Source: Myxococcales bacterium (lineage in GTDB: Bacteria; Myxococcota_A; UBA9160; SMWR01). Taken from it: 5,931 nt of DNA. Below, one piece after another: positions 1-5,449 of the stretch (within the stretch, counting starts at the first letter, position 1; every line of letters begins with the position of its first letter). The translations under genes were made by a program, and so were the position numbers. The notes under the pieces were generated by a model. It did no database searches. It had not been told where the DNA came from and saw only the letters and a list, made by a program, of their open reading frames with translations. Location of the stretch: positions 1 through 5,931 of the forward strand of contig JACZXC010000208.1 of NCBI GenBank assembly GCA_022571825.1, given 5' to 3'.

Positions 1-496
1 TCCGTCGAACCCTTCGAGGCCGGTCCGTGCCGCGGCCTCCCTGGATCGATGCGAGTCCCGATAACGCCTGGATCAGCGGGTCGTAGACCCGTTTGTGCGC
101 GTAGGGCCCCGATTCTCCGAAGCCGTTGATGGAGACGTAGATGAGGTCGGGTCTGATCCGGCGCAATGTCTCTTCACCCAGACCCATCCGCTCCGCGGTT
201 CCGGGTCGGAAGTTCTGGACGAAGAGGTCGGCGTCTTTCACCAGCCGCTTCAGCAGCTCGACGCCACTCGCGTGCTTCAGGTTCAACACCACCGAGCGTT
301 TGCTGCGATTGGTGGTTGCGAAGATGGGCGTCATGCCGCGGCGGGTGCTGCCCAATTGGCGCACCAGGTCGCCGTCCCCCGGCGACTCCACCTTGATCAC
401 ATCGGCACCTTGGTCTCCGAGCATCATGGTGGCCACGGGCCCGGAAATCATGGTGGTGAGGTCGATGATGCGATAGCCGTCGAGGGGTCCGGTCAT
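1..496 (-). CDS. CaiB/BaiF family (type III) CoA-transferase, N-terminal part, truncated by window edge
   Basis: The minus frame is open from an ATG at 494-496 to the left edge, giving 165 residues of a family usually near 400. The translation begins MTGPLDGYRIIDLTTMISGP, the typical N-terminus of family III CoA-transferases. It continues with a Rossmann-like GADVIKVESPGDGD segment (residues 30-42), NRSKRSVVLNLK (63-74), DLFVQNFRPG (90-99) and a GFGESGPYAHKRVYDPLIQA block (125-144). In that block the Asp of VYDP (D139) is, by family comparison, the aspartate that forms the acyl/CoA-anhydride intermediate. Members move CoA between carboxylic acids or racemise 2-methylacyl-CoAs in the cytoplasm; the substrate cannot be told from this fragment. 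A ribosome site GAGGTG (505-510) lies 8 bases before the ATG and overlaps the stop codon of the upstream glycosylase gene, so the two are probably co-transcribed and translationally linked. The family call is firm; the C-terminal half is not visible. Confidence 0.93.
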   Translation of the reverse strand, partial: MTGPLDGYRIIDLTTMISGPVATMMLGDQGADVIKVESPGDGDLVRQLGSTRRGMTPIFATTNRSKRSVVLNLKHASGVELLKRLVKDADLFVQNFRPGTAERMGLGEETLRRIRPDLIYVSINGFGESGPYAHKRVYDPLIQALSGLASIQGGRGTDRPRRVRR

Positions 497-503
497 GGGG
501 CGC

Positions 504-1427
504 TCACCTCTTTGGGATCGGCAGCCTGTCGCCGGCGAGACGGGCCTCGAGTTCGTCGAGCGATCGCGGCCAGTCCTTCTTGAGCAGCCGGGAGAGGGCG
601 CGATCGGCCAGCAGGCGCCCTCCGGTCTGGCAACCGGCGCAGTAGTTCGTCTCGTTGCTGGCGTAGACGATGCGCTGGACGGGAGATGCACAGTCCGGGC
701 AGGGCTCCCGGTAACGCCCGTGCACCGCCATTCCCTTTCGAAACGCGGTGACATGCTCGGGAAATCGATCCCCGGTTTCGTCGCGCAGTCGTTGGGTCCA
801 CTCGAGCAGTGTTTCGCGAACGGCCGCGTACAGGCGATCGATCTCGTCGGGATCGAGTCGGCTGGTGAGCTTCACGGGAGAGAGCCTCGCGCGATGCAGG
901 ATCTCGTCGGAGTAGGCGTTGCCGATTCCACCGAAGAGTCGGGGATCCGTGAGCGCCCGCTTGAGGGTGTGATTCGCGGAGAGGAGCCGGGTCCCGAAGG
1001 CCTCGCCACTGGCTTCGAGCACCTCTAGACCCCCCGGATCGTGCCGCGCCAGTTCGGCTGCGCCGCGAACCAGATGCAGCGATGCGCGTTTTCTGGAGCT
1101 CGCCTCGGTGAGCAGCAGCGTGCCGGATCCGAAGTCGAAGGCCGCCAGCCCCAGCTTTCGCCCGGGCTTGGTTTTCTGGGGTCGCCAGCGGAAGCGGCCC
1201 GCGATCATCAAGTGCACGACGACGAAGAAATCTTCCTCGAGGGCGAAGACGATGCGTTTTCCCAGACGATGGACGCCGCGGACCCGCCGCCCTGCGACGT
1301 CGGCCGGGGTGGGGTGGACGGAGCGCAGCAGGGAAGGGCCGGTGATGCGGATCCGCTCCAGAATCTGTCCGGCACAGCGCGTCTGGAGCGCCTCGACGTA
1401 GACCGTGACATCCGGAAGCTCCGGCAT
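504..1427 (-). CDS. Fpg/Nei family DNA glycosylase (formamidopyrimidine-DNA glycosylase-like)
   Basis: The 307-residue product is a base-excision repair glycosylase/AP lyase of the Fpg (MutM)/Nei family. It starts MPELPDV, so after Met removal Pro2 would be the Schiff-base nucleophile and Glu3 the general acid. Lys57 in RLGKR matches the conserved beta-elimination lysine. The helix-two-turn-helix region is about residues 152-183, with FGGIGNAYSDEIL at 165-177 containing the conserved Asn169. A C-terminal zinc finger uses C243, C246, C263 and C266 with the normal CX2C-X16-CX2C spacing. After the finger comes an extra tail of about 40 residues (GGRLLADRALSRLLKKDWPR onwards), longer than in E. 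coli Fpg. The residue five before C263 is Asn258, where Fpg has the zinc-finger arginine that contacts the lesion phosphate. This, with the tail, suggests a distinct subfamily rather than orthodox MutM, so I give no symbol. The ATG at 1425-1427 is chosen because Pro must be residue 2; the ribosome site before it (CTGGTGG) is weak. It heads a likely two-gene unit with the CoA-transferase downstream. Confidence 0.95.
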   Translation of the reverse strand: MPELPDVTVYVEALQTRCAGQILERIRITGPSLLRSVHPTPADVAGRRVRGVHRLGKRIVFALEEDFFVVVHLMIAGRFRWRPQKTKPGRKLGLAAFDFGSGTLLLTEASSRKRASLHLVRGAAELARHDPGGLEVLEASGEAFGTRLLSANHTLKRALTDPRLFGGIGNAYSDEILHRARLSPVKLTSRLDPDEIDRLYAAVRETLLEWTQRLRDETGDRFPEHVTAFRKGMAVHGRYREPCPDCASPVQRIVYASNETNYCAGCQTGGRLLADRALSRLLKKDWPRSLDELEARLAGDRLPIPKR

Positions 1428-1507
1428 GCCACCAGGATCTCACGTCCCGGCGATTCGCGCTCTGGGAATTTTCGTGGAGTGGTAGGATGCTTTCCTGGAG
1501 GGACAGC
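1428..1507. promoter_or_regulatory. Divergent intergenic region with a weak promoter candidate
   Basis: These 80 bases separate the minus-strand glycosylase gene from the plus-strand SBP56/MtoX-like gene and must hold the promoters of both. On the plus strand TAGGAT at 1484-1489 resembles a -10 box (four of six consensus bases), but no good -35 sits 16-18 bases before it, and it would put the transcript start almost at the ribosome site. The ribosome site itself is clear: GGAGGG at 1497-1502, 5 bases before the ATG at 1508. I see no convincing operator palindrome. Promoter placement is therefore low confidence. Confidence 0.3.
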
Positions 1508-2803
1508 ATGGATCACTCTCGACGCGTCTGGATCGGTCTCCTGGTCGGACTTCTCGGACTCGCCGGTCCGTCGGCGGCCGACGAAACCTGCCAGTCCCCC
1601 TATATCCCGAAGCTCACGGGGCAGGAGGACTTCATCTACATCTGGACCGTCGGCATCGAAGGCCTCGGCGACGGGTCGGACAAGGTCGTCACGGTCGGGG
1701 TGAATCCCGAGCGCTCCGACTTCGGAAAGGTGGTTTCGAGCGTTTCCGTGGGCGGACGCCACGAGGCCCATCACGGGGGCCTCAGCGACGACCGCCGCCA
1801 CTTCTGGGTCGGAGGGCTCGACGACAGCCGGATCTACATCATGGACCTGGCCACGGATCCCGCCAGGCCGCGGCTGGTTCGCACCATCGAGGACTTCACC
1901 GAGAAGAGCGGCGGCGTGGTAGGCCCCCACGGCTTCTACGCCCTCCCGGGCCGGATGTTGATCAGCGCGCTCTCGAACGCCGCCGACGGTGGGGGCCGGA
2001 CCGCCATGGTCGAGTACAACAACGATGGCGAGTACATCCGTACCATCTGGATGCCCGAGGGGGCGCCCTACGGTTACGACGCCCGCATCAAGGCCGAGCT
2101 CAATCGCATGCTGACCTCCTCGTTCACCGGTCGAAACAATTACATGAGAAAGCTGTCGGAGCTTCTGGGAGACGCCGAGGCGATGAAGAACTTCGGCAAC
2201 ACCATGGTCGTCTGGGACTACCACGCCCGGAAGCCCCTCCAGATCCTCGAGGTACCGGGCGCCCCCCTGGAGATCCGCTGGGCCCTGCGTCCCGAGCACG
2301 AGTACGCCTTCACGAGTACGGCCCTCACGTCGAAGCTGTGGGGGATCTTTCGCAAGGACGACGGGACCTTCGAGGCCGTCGAGCTCGCGGATATCGGCGA
2401 TCCCAGCAAGGTCCCCCTGCCCGTCGACATCAGCCTCTCCGCCGATGATCGTTTCCTGTTCGTCAACAGCTTCCTGGACGGAATGGTGCGCGTCTTCGAC
2501 GTCGTGAATCCGCGGGCTCCGAAGGTCGTTTACGAGCGCAAGATCGGGCCGCAGGTGAACATGGTCTCCCAGTCCTGGGACGGGAAGCGGCTCTATTTCA
2601 CCTCCTCCCTGCTCGCGAACTGGGACGGAACCGGTGGCGACGATGCCCAGTTCTTGAAGGCCTATACCTGGGACGGCAAGACACTCGAGCCGCTGTTCGA
2701 GCTCGACTTCCGTTCCGAGAAGCTGGGTCGCCCCCACATGATGCGCTTCGGGCAGATCGACTTCTATCGCGGGCGGGTCTCGGAAGGCGGCGCCGGGGGC
2801 TGA
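1508..2803 (+). CDS. Exported selenium-binding protein (SBP56) / methanethiol oxidase (MtoX) family protein
   Basis: The product (431 residues) is a beta-propeller protein of the SBP56/SELENBP1/MtoX family. Characterised members are copper-dependent methanethiol oxidases that make formaldehyde, hydrogen sulfide and hydrogen peroxide; the bacterial enzyme is periplasmic. I start at ATG 1508 because GGAGGG lies 5 bases upstream; an in-frame ATG at 1487 has no such site. Residues 1-24 form a signal peptide (arginine pair at 5-6, hydrophobic core 7-20, cleavage likely after PSAA). Family landmarks aligned by eye to human SELENBP1: EAHHGG (86-91, human LHHSG), SRIYIMDL (107-114), GPHGFYALPGRMLISAL (139-155), PLEIRW (253-258), SLSADDRFLFVN (309-320), GPQVNMV (347-353), SWDGKRLYFTSSL (356-368) and GRPHMMR (407-413, human ALAHELR). 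His88, His89, His141 and His410 thus keep candidate copper-ligand positions. The cysteines after the human HHSGWN motif are absent, and the protein is shorter than human (472), so it is a divergent member whose substrate may differ. The next gene encodes a Sco copper chaperone, which supports a copper enzyme. Confidence 0.85.
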   Translation: MDHSRRVWIGLLVGLLGLAGPSAADETCQSPYIPKLTGQEDFIYIWTVGIEGLGDGSDKVVTVGVNPERSDFGKVVSSVSVGGRHEAHHGGLSDDRRHFWVGGLDDSRIYIMDLATDPARPRLVRTIEDFTEKSGGVVGPHGFYALPGRMLISALSNAADGGGRTAMVEYNNDGEYIRTIWMPEGAPYGYDARIKAELNRMLTSSFTGRNNYMRKLSELLGDAEAMKNFGNTMVVWDYHARKPLQILEVPGAPLEIRWALRPEHEYAFTSTALTSKLWGIFRKDDGTFEAVELADIGDPSKVPLPVDISLSADDRFLFVNSFLDGMVRVFDVVNPRAPKVVYERKIGPQVNMVSQSWDGKRLYFTSSLLANWDGTGGDDAQFLKAYTWDGKTLEPLFELDFRSEKLGRPHMMRFGQIDFYRGRVSEGGAGG

Positions 2804-2804
2804 G

Positions 2805-3506
2805 GTGAGGACACTCGTTCGCGGCGTCCTCACCGGAGCGGGCTATCTGCGCCAGTCGTGGAGCTTGGTTCTTCTCGCCTCGGCTCTGGTCGGCGCGCCC
2901 TCGCCCGTGACGGCCGAGGATCTTCGGTACGAGCTTCCCGCTGCCGGAAGCTACGCACTCCCCGTCATCGACCGGGTCAGCGACTACGAGATGTTGGGTG
3001 CCGACAACCGGCGTGGGCCTCTCCTGGATCTGGCCGCGGGCCAGTGTGCCGTCGTGTCCTTCGTGTATCTGAGCTGCACGGATGCGAGGGGCTGCCCGCT
3101 CGCCCTCGCCACGCTACGGCGCCTGGATCGGTTGCTGGCCGATCGCGACGACCTGGCGGATCGCGTGCGACTGGTGACGGTCAGCTTCGATCCCGAACGC
3201 GACCGGCCACCCCAGTTGGCGAGTCTGCGAAGGCACATGGATCCCCGGGCGGACTGGCGCTTCGTCACGGCCGCGAGCCCGACCGAGTTGCGCCCGGTAT
3301 TGCGCGACTACGGGCAGGACGCCGTTCCGCTTCTCACGAGCAACGGCGCTTTCCTCGGTCGCATGCGCCATGTCGCGAAGGTCTTCTTGATCGATTCCGA
3401 GGGGGCGGTGCGAAATATCTACAGCAGCGGGTTGATGGATCATCGCCTGCTGCTGCGAGACCTCGAGACGCTCCTGCTCACGGACGCGGCAACACCGCGT
3501 CCGTGA
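2805..3506 (+). CDS. Exported Sco1/SenC-family copper chaperone / thioredoxin-fold protein
   Basis: The 233-residue product is a Sco-type protein: a thioredoxin fold that binds copper through two cysteines and a histidine outside the cytoplasmic membrane and delivers it to copper enzymes. The start is GTG at 2805, 1 base after the stop of the SBP56/MtoX-like gene, so translation is probably coupled; no strong separate ribosome site is seen. A hydrophobic stretch at about residues 17-31 followed by PVTAED suggests a signal peptide or anchor. The fold landmarks are FVYLSC (86-91), C91-TDARG-C97-P-L, the strand LVTVSFDPERDRP (123-135), and RHVAKVFLIDSEG (188-200) with H189 as the expected third ligand. 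The cysteines are five residues apart (CX5CP), not three (CX3CP) as in classical Sco1, while the rest of the pattern is intact. Given its place in the operon, its client is probably the upstream SBP56/MtoX-like enzyme rather than cytochrome oxidase; that is inference from position and from known mtoX-Sco linkage. Confidence 0.9.
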   Translation: MRTLVRGVLTGAGYLRQSWSLVLLASALVGAPSPVTAEDLRYELPAAGSYALPVIDRVSDYEMLGADNRRGPLLDLAAGQCAVVSFVYLSCTDARGCPLALATLRRLDRLLADRDDLADRVRLVTVSFDPERDRPPQLASLRRHMDPRADWRFVTAASPTELRPVLRDYGQDAVPLLTSNGAFLGRMRHVAKVFLIDSEGAVRNIYSSGLMDHRLLLRDLETLLLTDAATPRP

Positions 3507-3507
3507 G
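3477..3507 (+). terminator. Perfect 13-bp stem-loop spanning the Sco-gene stop codon
   Basis: The left arm CTCACGGACGCGG (3477-3489) and right arm CCGCGTCCGTGAG (3495-3507) are exact reverse complements around a 5-base loop CAACA. The TGA stop codon (3504-3506) lies inside the right arm, so the arms also encode the last residues. There is no U-run on either strand, so it is not a canonical Rho-independent terminator. Its place between convergent genes (TM2 gene stop at 3528) suggests a bidirectional transcription block or an mRNA 3'-end stabiliser. The structure is seen directly; the function is inferred. Confidence 0.6.
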
Positions 3508-3527
3508 AAGCATGGCGTGTCCTGACC

Positions 3528-3710
3528 CTAGGCTGTCACCTTGATGGGCAGTCCTTGGGCGTCCTTGAAGTTTCCGGTCACGACCATGATGAAGTCGACC
3601 AACGCCCAGATTCCCAGGCCGCCGAAAGTGAGCAATTGCACGATGCCCGTGCCGATCTTTCCGACGTAGAAGCGATGGATTCCGAGGGCTCCCAAGAAGA
3701 AGCAGAGCAT
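3528..3710 (-). CDS. TM2-domain small membrane protein
   Basis: The 60-residue product matches the TM2 domain almost end to end: FFLGALGIHRFYVGK (residues 4-18), then TGIVQLLTFGGLGIWALVDF (21-40) with the conserved aspartate D39, and a GNFKDAQG tail (46-53). TM2 proteins have two membrane helices joined by a short turn; their bacterial role is largely unknown. The ATG at 3708-3710 is the only ATG, GTG or TTG in frame before an upstream stop, and it has no clear ribosome site. The frame codes VGFVPTV just before this ATG, which looks like the usual TM2 N-terminus, so the annotated start may cut the first helix short or mark a damaged 5' end. It is convergent with the Sco gene (21 bases between stops). 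No functional link to the copper operon is evident. Confidence 0.85.
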   Translation of the reverse strand: MLCFFLGALGIHRFYVGKIGTGIVQLLTFGGLGIWALVDFIMVVTGNFKDAQGLPIKVTA

Positions 3711-3857
3711 GACCGTCGGGACGAACCCGACCGGTCGACGGGGTTACTTGAGGGAATGAGGATTTAGCGCAAGTCGTGTTGCGGTTCGGTGTTCGCGTGC
3801 GAGTTGCGCGCGGATCAGGGTCGCGGGAAGCGGGCGGCTCGGACTCTGGAAGGTGGG
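3711..3857. other. Intergenic region between the TM2 gene and the regulator gene
   Basis: These 147 bases carry no gene I can support. Near the TM2 start there is a 6-bp hairpin, GTCGGG (3715-3720), loop ACGAA, CCCGAC (3726-3731), overlapping a 10-bp palindrome CGACCGGTCG (3728-3737). On the minus strand these lie directly before the TM2 ATG and could affect its translation. An AT-richer patch at about 3743-3778 could hold the TM2 promoter, but I find no paired -35/-10 boxes. No clear terminator follows the regulator gene. Confidence 0.4.
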
Positions 3858-4676
3858 TCAGCCTGTGGAGCGGGACCGGCCCGTCGCTTCGAATCGGCCC
3901 GGATTTCGAAAGCGCGGGTGGAGGGAGCGGCGGATCGCCTCCGGCAAGCTCACCACGAACAAGAGCGTCGCGGGCTCCGTTCCTTGGTTGCTCCAGACTG
4001 AGGGAATAGCGGTTTTGAAGTGCAGGGAGTCGCCCGACCGCAACTCGTAGACCTCCCCGCCGATACGGAACGTGATCTGTCCCTTCTCACAAAGGATCAG
4101 CGTTTCGCCGTTCCACTGGACGGGCTTGTGGCCGCTTCCGGTGCCGGGCTGTTGGGTCAATCGCCAGGCTTCGAGGGCCGGATTCGAGAGATTGCCGGTG
4201 AGCCGTTCCACCCGCATGCTCGCCCGCCAATCCACGCGGTGGCGCGCGTCGGCTCGCAGGTGCACCACGCGCAGATTTTCCTCGGGCTCACTGAACAGCT
4301 CCGCCGTGGAGCGGTCGAGCCCCCGAGCGATCTTGAGCAGGACGCCTACCGTCGGAATCATCTGTCGCGTTTCGACTTTCTGGATGGTGCTGGCAGCGAC
4401 ACCGCTGCGCCGTGCCAGCTCCTGAAGGGTCAACTTGCCCTGCTCGCGCCAACCCCGAACCCGGTTCGCAAGGCGCCGAAGCTCTACATCGAGGGGCACC
4501 TCGGCCTCCGGGAGGGCTGTGGCCGCATCGGCTCCATCTTCTGCCAAAATCTCCAGAAGATCGGAGAGTGCGTTGCTGATTCTCTGGTCCCGACCCGCGG
4601 TTTCAGGCTTCGGGCTGCCGAAAACTCGGACGGTGTCCCCGGCGGGGGTATCGGGGGCCGGGCCTTCGTTGCGCAT
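3858..4676 (-). CDS. XRE-family transcriptional regulator with C-terminal cupin domain
   Basis: The product (272 residues from ATG 4674-4676) has the architecture of PuuR-like regulators. An acidic, probably flexible N-terminal extension covers residues 1-60. A helix-turn-helix follows at about 63-128 (RRLANRVRGWREQGKLTLQE, then LARRSGVAASTIQKVE as the recognition unit, then PTVGVLLKIARGL). A cupin fills about 175-243 (GHKPVQWNGETLILCEKGQI, YELRSGDSLHF, IPSVWSNQG). The cupin probably senses a small ligand. It keeps H183 and E191 but has Ser at 226, in the position of IPHRYRN-type histidines, so metal binding is doubtful. The start is uncertain. The ATG at 4676 has no ribosome site and lies just below a promoter-like palindrome, so it could be leaderless. 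A GTG at codon 60 (4497-4499) is preceded at 5 bases by GGAGG and would give a 213-residue protein nearer the usual family size. The NUDIX gene lies 71 bases upstream in the same direction. Confidence 0.88.
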   Translation of the reverse strand: MRNEGPAPDTPAGDTVRVFGSPKPETAGRDQRISNALSDLLEILAEDGADAATALPEAEVPLDVELRRLANRVRGWREQGKLTLQELARRSGVAASTIQKVETRQMIPTVGVLLKIARGLDRSTAELFSEPEENLRVVHLRADARHRVDWRASMRVERLTGNLSNPALEAWRLTQQPGTGSGHKPVQWNGETLILCEKGQITFRIGGEVYELRSGDSLHFKTAIPSVWSNQGTEPATLLFVVSLPEAIRRSLHPRFRNPGRFEATGRSRSTG

Positions 4677-4691
4677 AGGAAACACGGATAT

Positions 4692-4717
4692 CAGTGGACA
4701 TCGATCGATGTCAACTG
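4692..4717. promoter_or_regulatory. 26-bp palindromic operator candidate overlapping the regulator's promoter
   Basis: The core GACATCGATCGATGTC (4697-4712) is a perfect 16-bp palindrome. Beyond one mismatched pair it extends as CAGT/ACTG, so 24 of 26 bases are symmetric. It ends 15 bases upstream of the regulator's ATG. On the minus strand it contains a consensus -35 hexamer TTGACA (4709-4714). At 16-18 bases spacing only weak -10 options occur (GATATC or TATCCG, about 4685-4692). A dimeric helix-turn-helix protein binding here would block the promoter, so autoregulation by the adjacent XRE regulator is the simplest reading. The symmetry is seen; the binding protein is inferred. Confidence 0.65.
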
Positions 4718-4747
4718 CAATTGCTGGGGGCCCTTGGCTCAACGGGC

Positions 4748-5380
4748 TCAGCGCCAGGCGAAGACGGGCTGTTCGAATTCGGCCACGCGCGTGTCGCGGC
4801 CCCCGAGAGCCACCTCCCGAAGCTGATAGAGAATGGCGGCGGTGGGGGCGTGAATATGGGTACCCAGGAGAGGGATGGAGAGGACGGGCCGATCGCTCTC
4901 GGGGATCCGGCGAAGCCTGGGCACGTCGGGGCGTTCCAGCTCGGCCAGGGGCACCCGAAAGACCGCGGCCACCTCGTGGGGGTTCGGTTTCAACGGACTC
5001 GCCGTATCGGCCCAGAACACGACCGGAGTAATCGCGTAGCCCGAGCGAGTGGCGTAGTCGTCGAGGAGGCCCAACACCGACCCAGGGAGCAAGCTCAGAC
5101 CCACCTCTTCCTCCAGCTCGCGCAGCGCCGCCTCGGTGGCGGATTCCCCGGAATCGAGGCGGCCGCCGGGCAGCGCCCACTGGCCGCCGTGGGCTCGCAG
5201 GCGATCGGCCCGACGGGTGAGGACGAAGCAGGGCTCGCCTCTCTCGTCGGCCAACAGCGCCAGCGCCACGGCGGCAGCCCGCAGGTCGGATCCGGGGTAC
5301 TCGCGGCGATCGAAGGCCGTGAGATTCGTTCGCACGCGCTCGCGAAGGGTTGCATCGAAGCTCAGAGGTGCGGGGCCCAC
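4748..5380 (-). CDS. NUDIX hydrolase, CoA-diphosphatase (NudL/NUDT7-like) type
   Basis: The 210-residue product has a perfect Nudix box: G73-X5-E79-X7-R87-E88-L89-X-E91-E92-X-G94-L95, which binds the divalent metals and the diphosphate. Just before it, VLTRRADRLRAHGGQWALPG (residues 53-72) closely follows the CoA-pyrophosphatase signature LLTxRSx3Rx3Gx3FPGG, with Leu for the Phe. DDYATRSGYAITPVV (107-121) also matches that subfamily. Members split CoA or acyl-CoA into 3',5'-ADP and (acyl-)phosphopantetheine in the cytoplasm. The match is imperfect, so ADP-ribose or other nucleoside-diphosphate substrates remain possible. The start is GTG at 5378-5380, the only clear start in the frame before the conserved region; no strong ribosome site is seen. 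It is divergent from the hydrolase gene (69 bases between starts) and lies upstream of the regulator in the same direction. Confidence 0.92.
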   Translation of the reverse strand: MGPAPLSFDATLRERVRTNLTAFDRREYPGSDLRAAAVALALLADERGEPCFVLTRRADRLRAHGGQWALPGGRLDSGESATEAALRELEEEVGLSLLPGSVLGLLDDYATRSGYAITPVVFWADTASPLKPNPHEVAAVFRVPLAELERPDVPRLRRIPESDRPVLSIPLLGTHIHAPTAAILYQLREVALGGRDTRVAEFEQPVFAWR

Positions 5381-5449
5381 CGGCCCAACAGTACGCGATC
5401 CCGAGGTTCCGGTGGCGGGCGGCGGCGCGCGCGGTCAGAATCTGCCGCC
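5381..5449. promoter_or_regulatory. Divergent intergenic region between NUDIX and hydrolase genes
   Basis: The 69 bases between the two divergent starts must contain both promoters. The sequence is very GC-rich (GGCGGGCGGCGGCGCGCGCG around 5414-5433). I cannot identify -10 or -35 boxes, a palindromic operator or a good ribosome site for either gene. Confidence 0.3.

Noticed and set aside
495..1028. 177-codon plus-strand frame over the glycosylase gene
   Set aside because: No domain; opposite a gene with complete catalytic motifs.
1487..1507. Upstream ATG of the SBP56/MtoX-like gene
   Set aside because: It lacks a ribosome site and would add seven residues ahead of the signal peptide; the ATG at 1508 has GGAGGG at ideal spacing.
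1208..2833. A 541-codon open frame on the minus strand opposite the SBP56/MtoX-like gene
   Set aside because: It is the antisense shadow of a well-supported gene in GC-rich DNA, shows no recognisable domain, and also overlaps the glycosylase gene.
3776..4009. Short plus-strand frames starting in the gap before the regulator's 3' end
   Set aside because: Low-complexity Ser/Gly/Arg composition, no good ribosome site, and they run into the regulator gene on the other strand.
4717..4724. GCAATTGC palindrome beside the operator
   Set aside because: Only 8 bp and likely by chance; not symmetric with the larger palindrome.
4020..4826. 268-codon plus-strand frame over the regulator and its operator
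   Set aside because: Antisense shadow of the helix-turn-helix/cupin coding sequence, with no recognisable motif.
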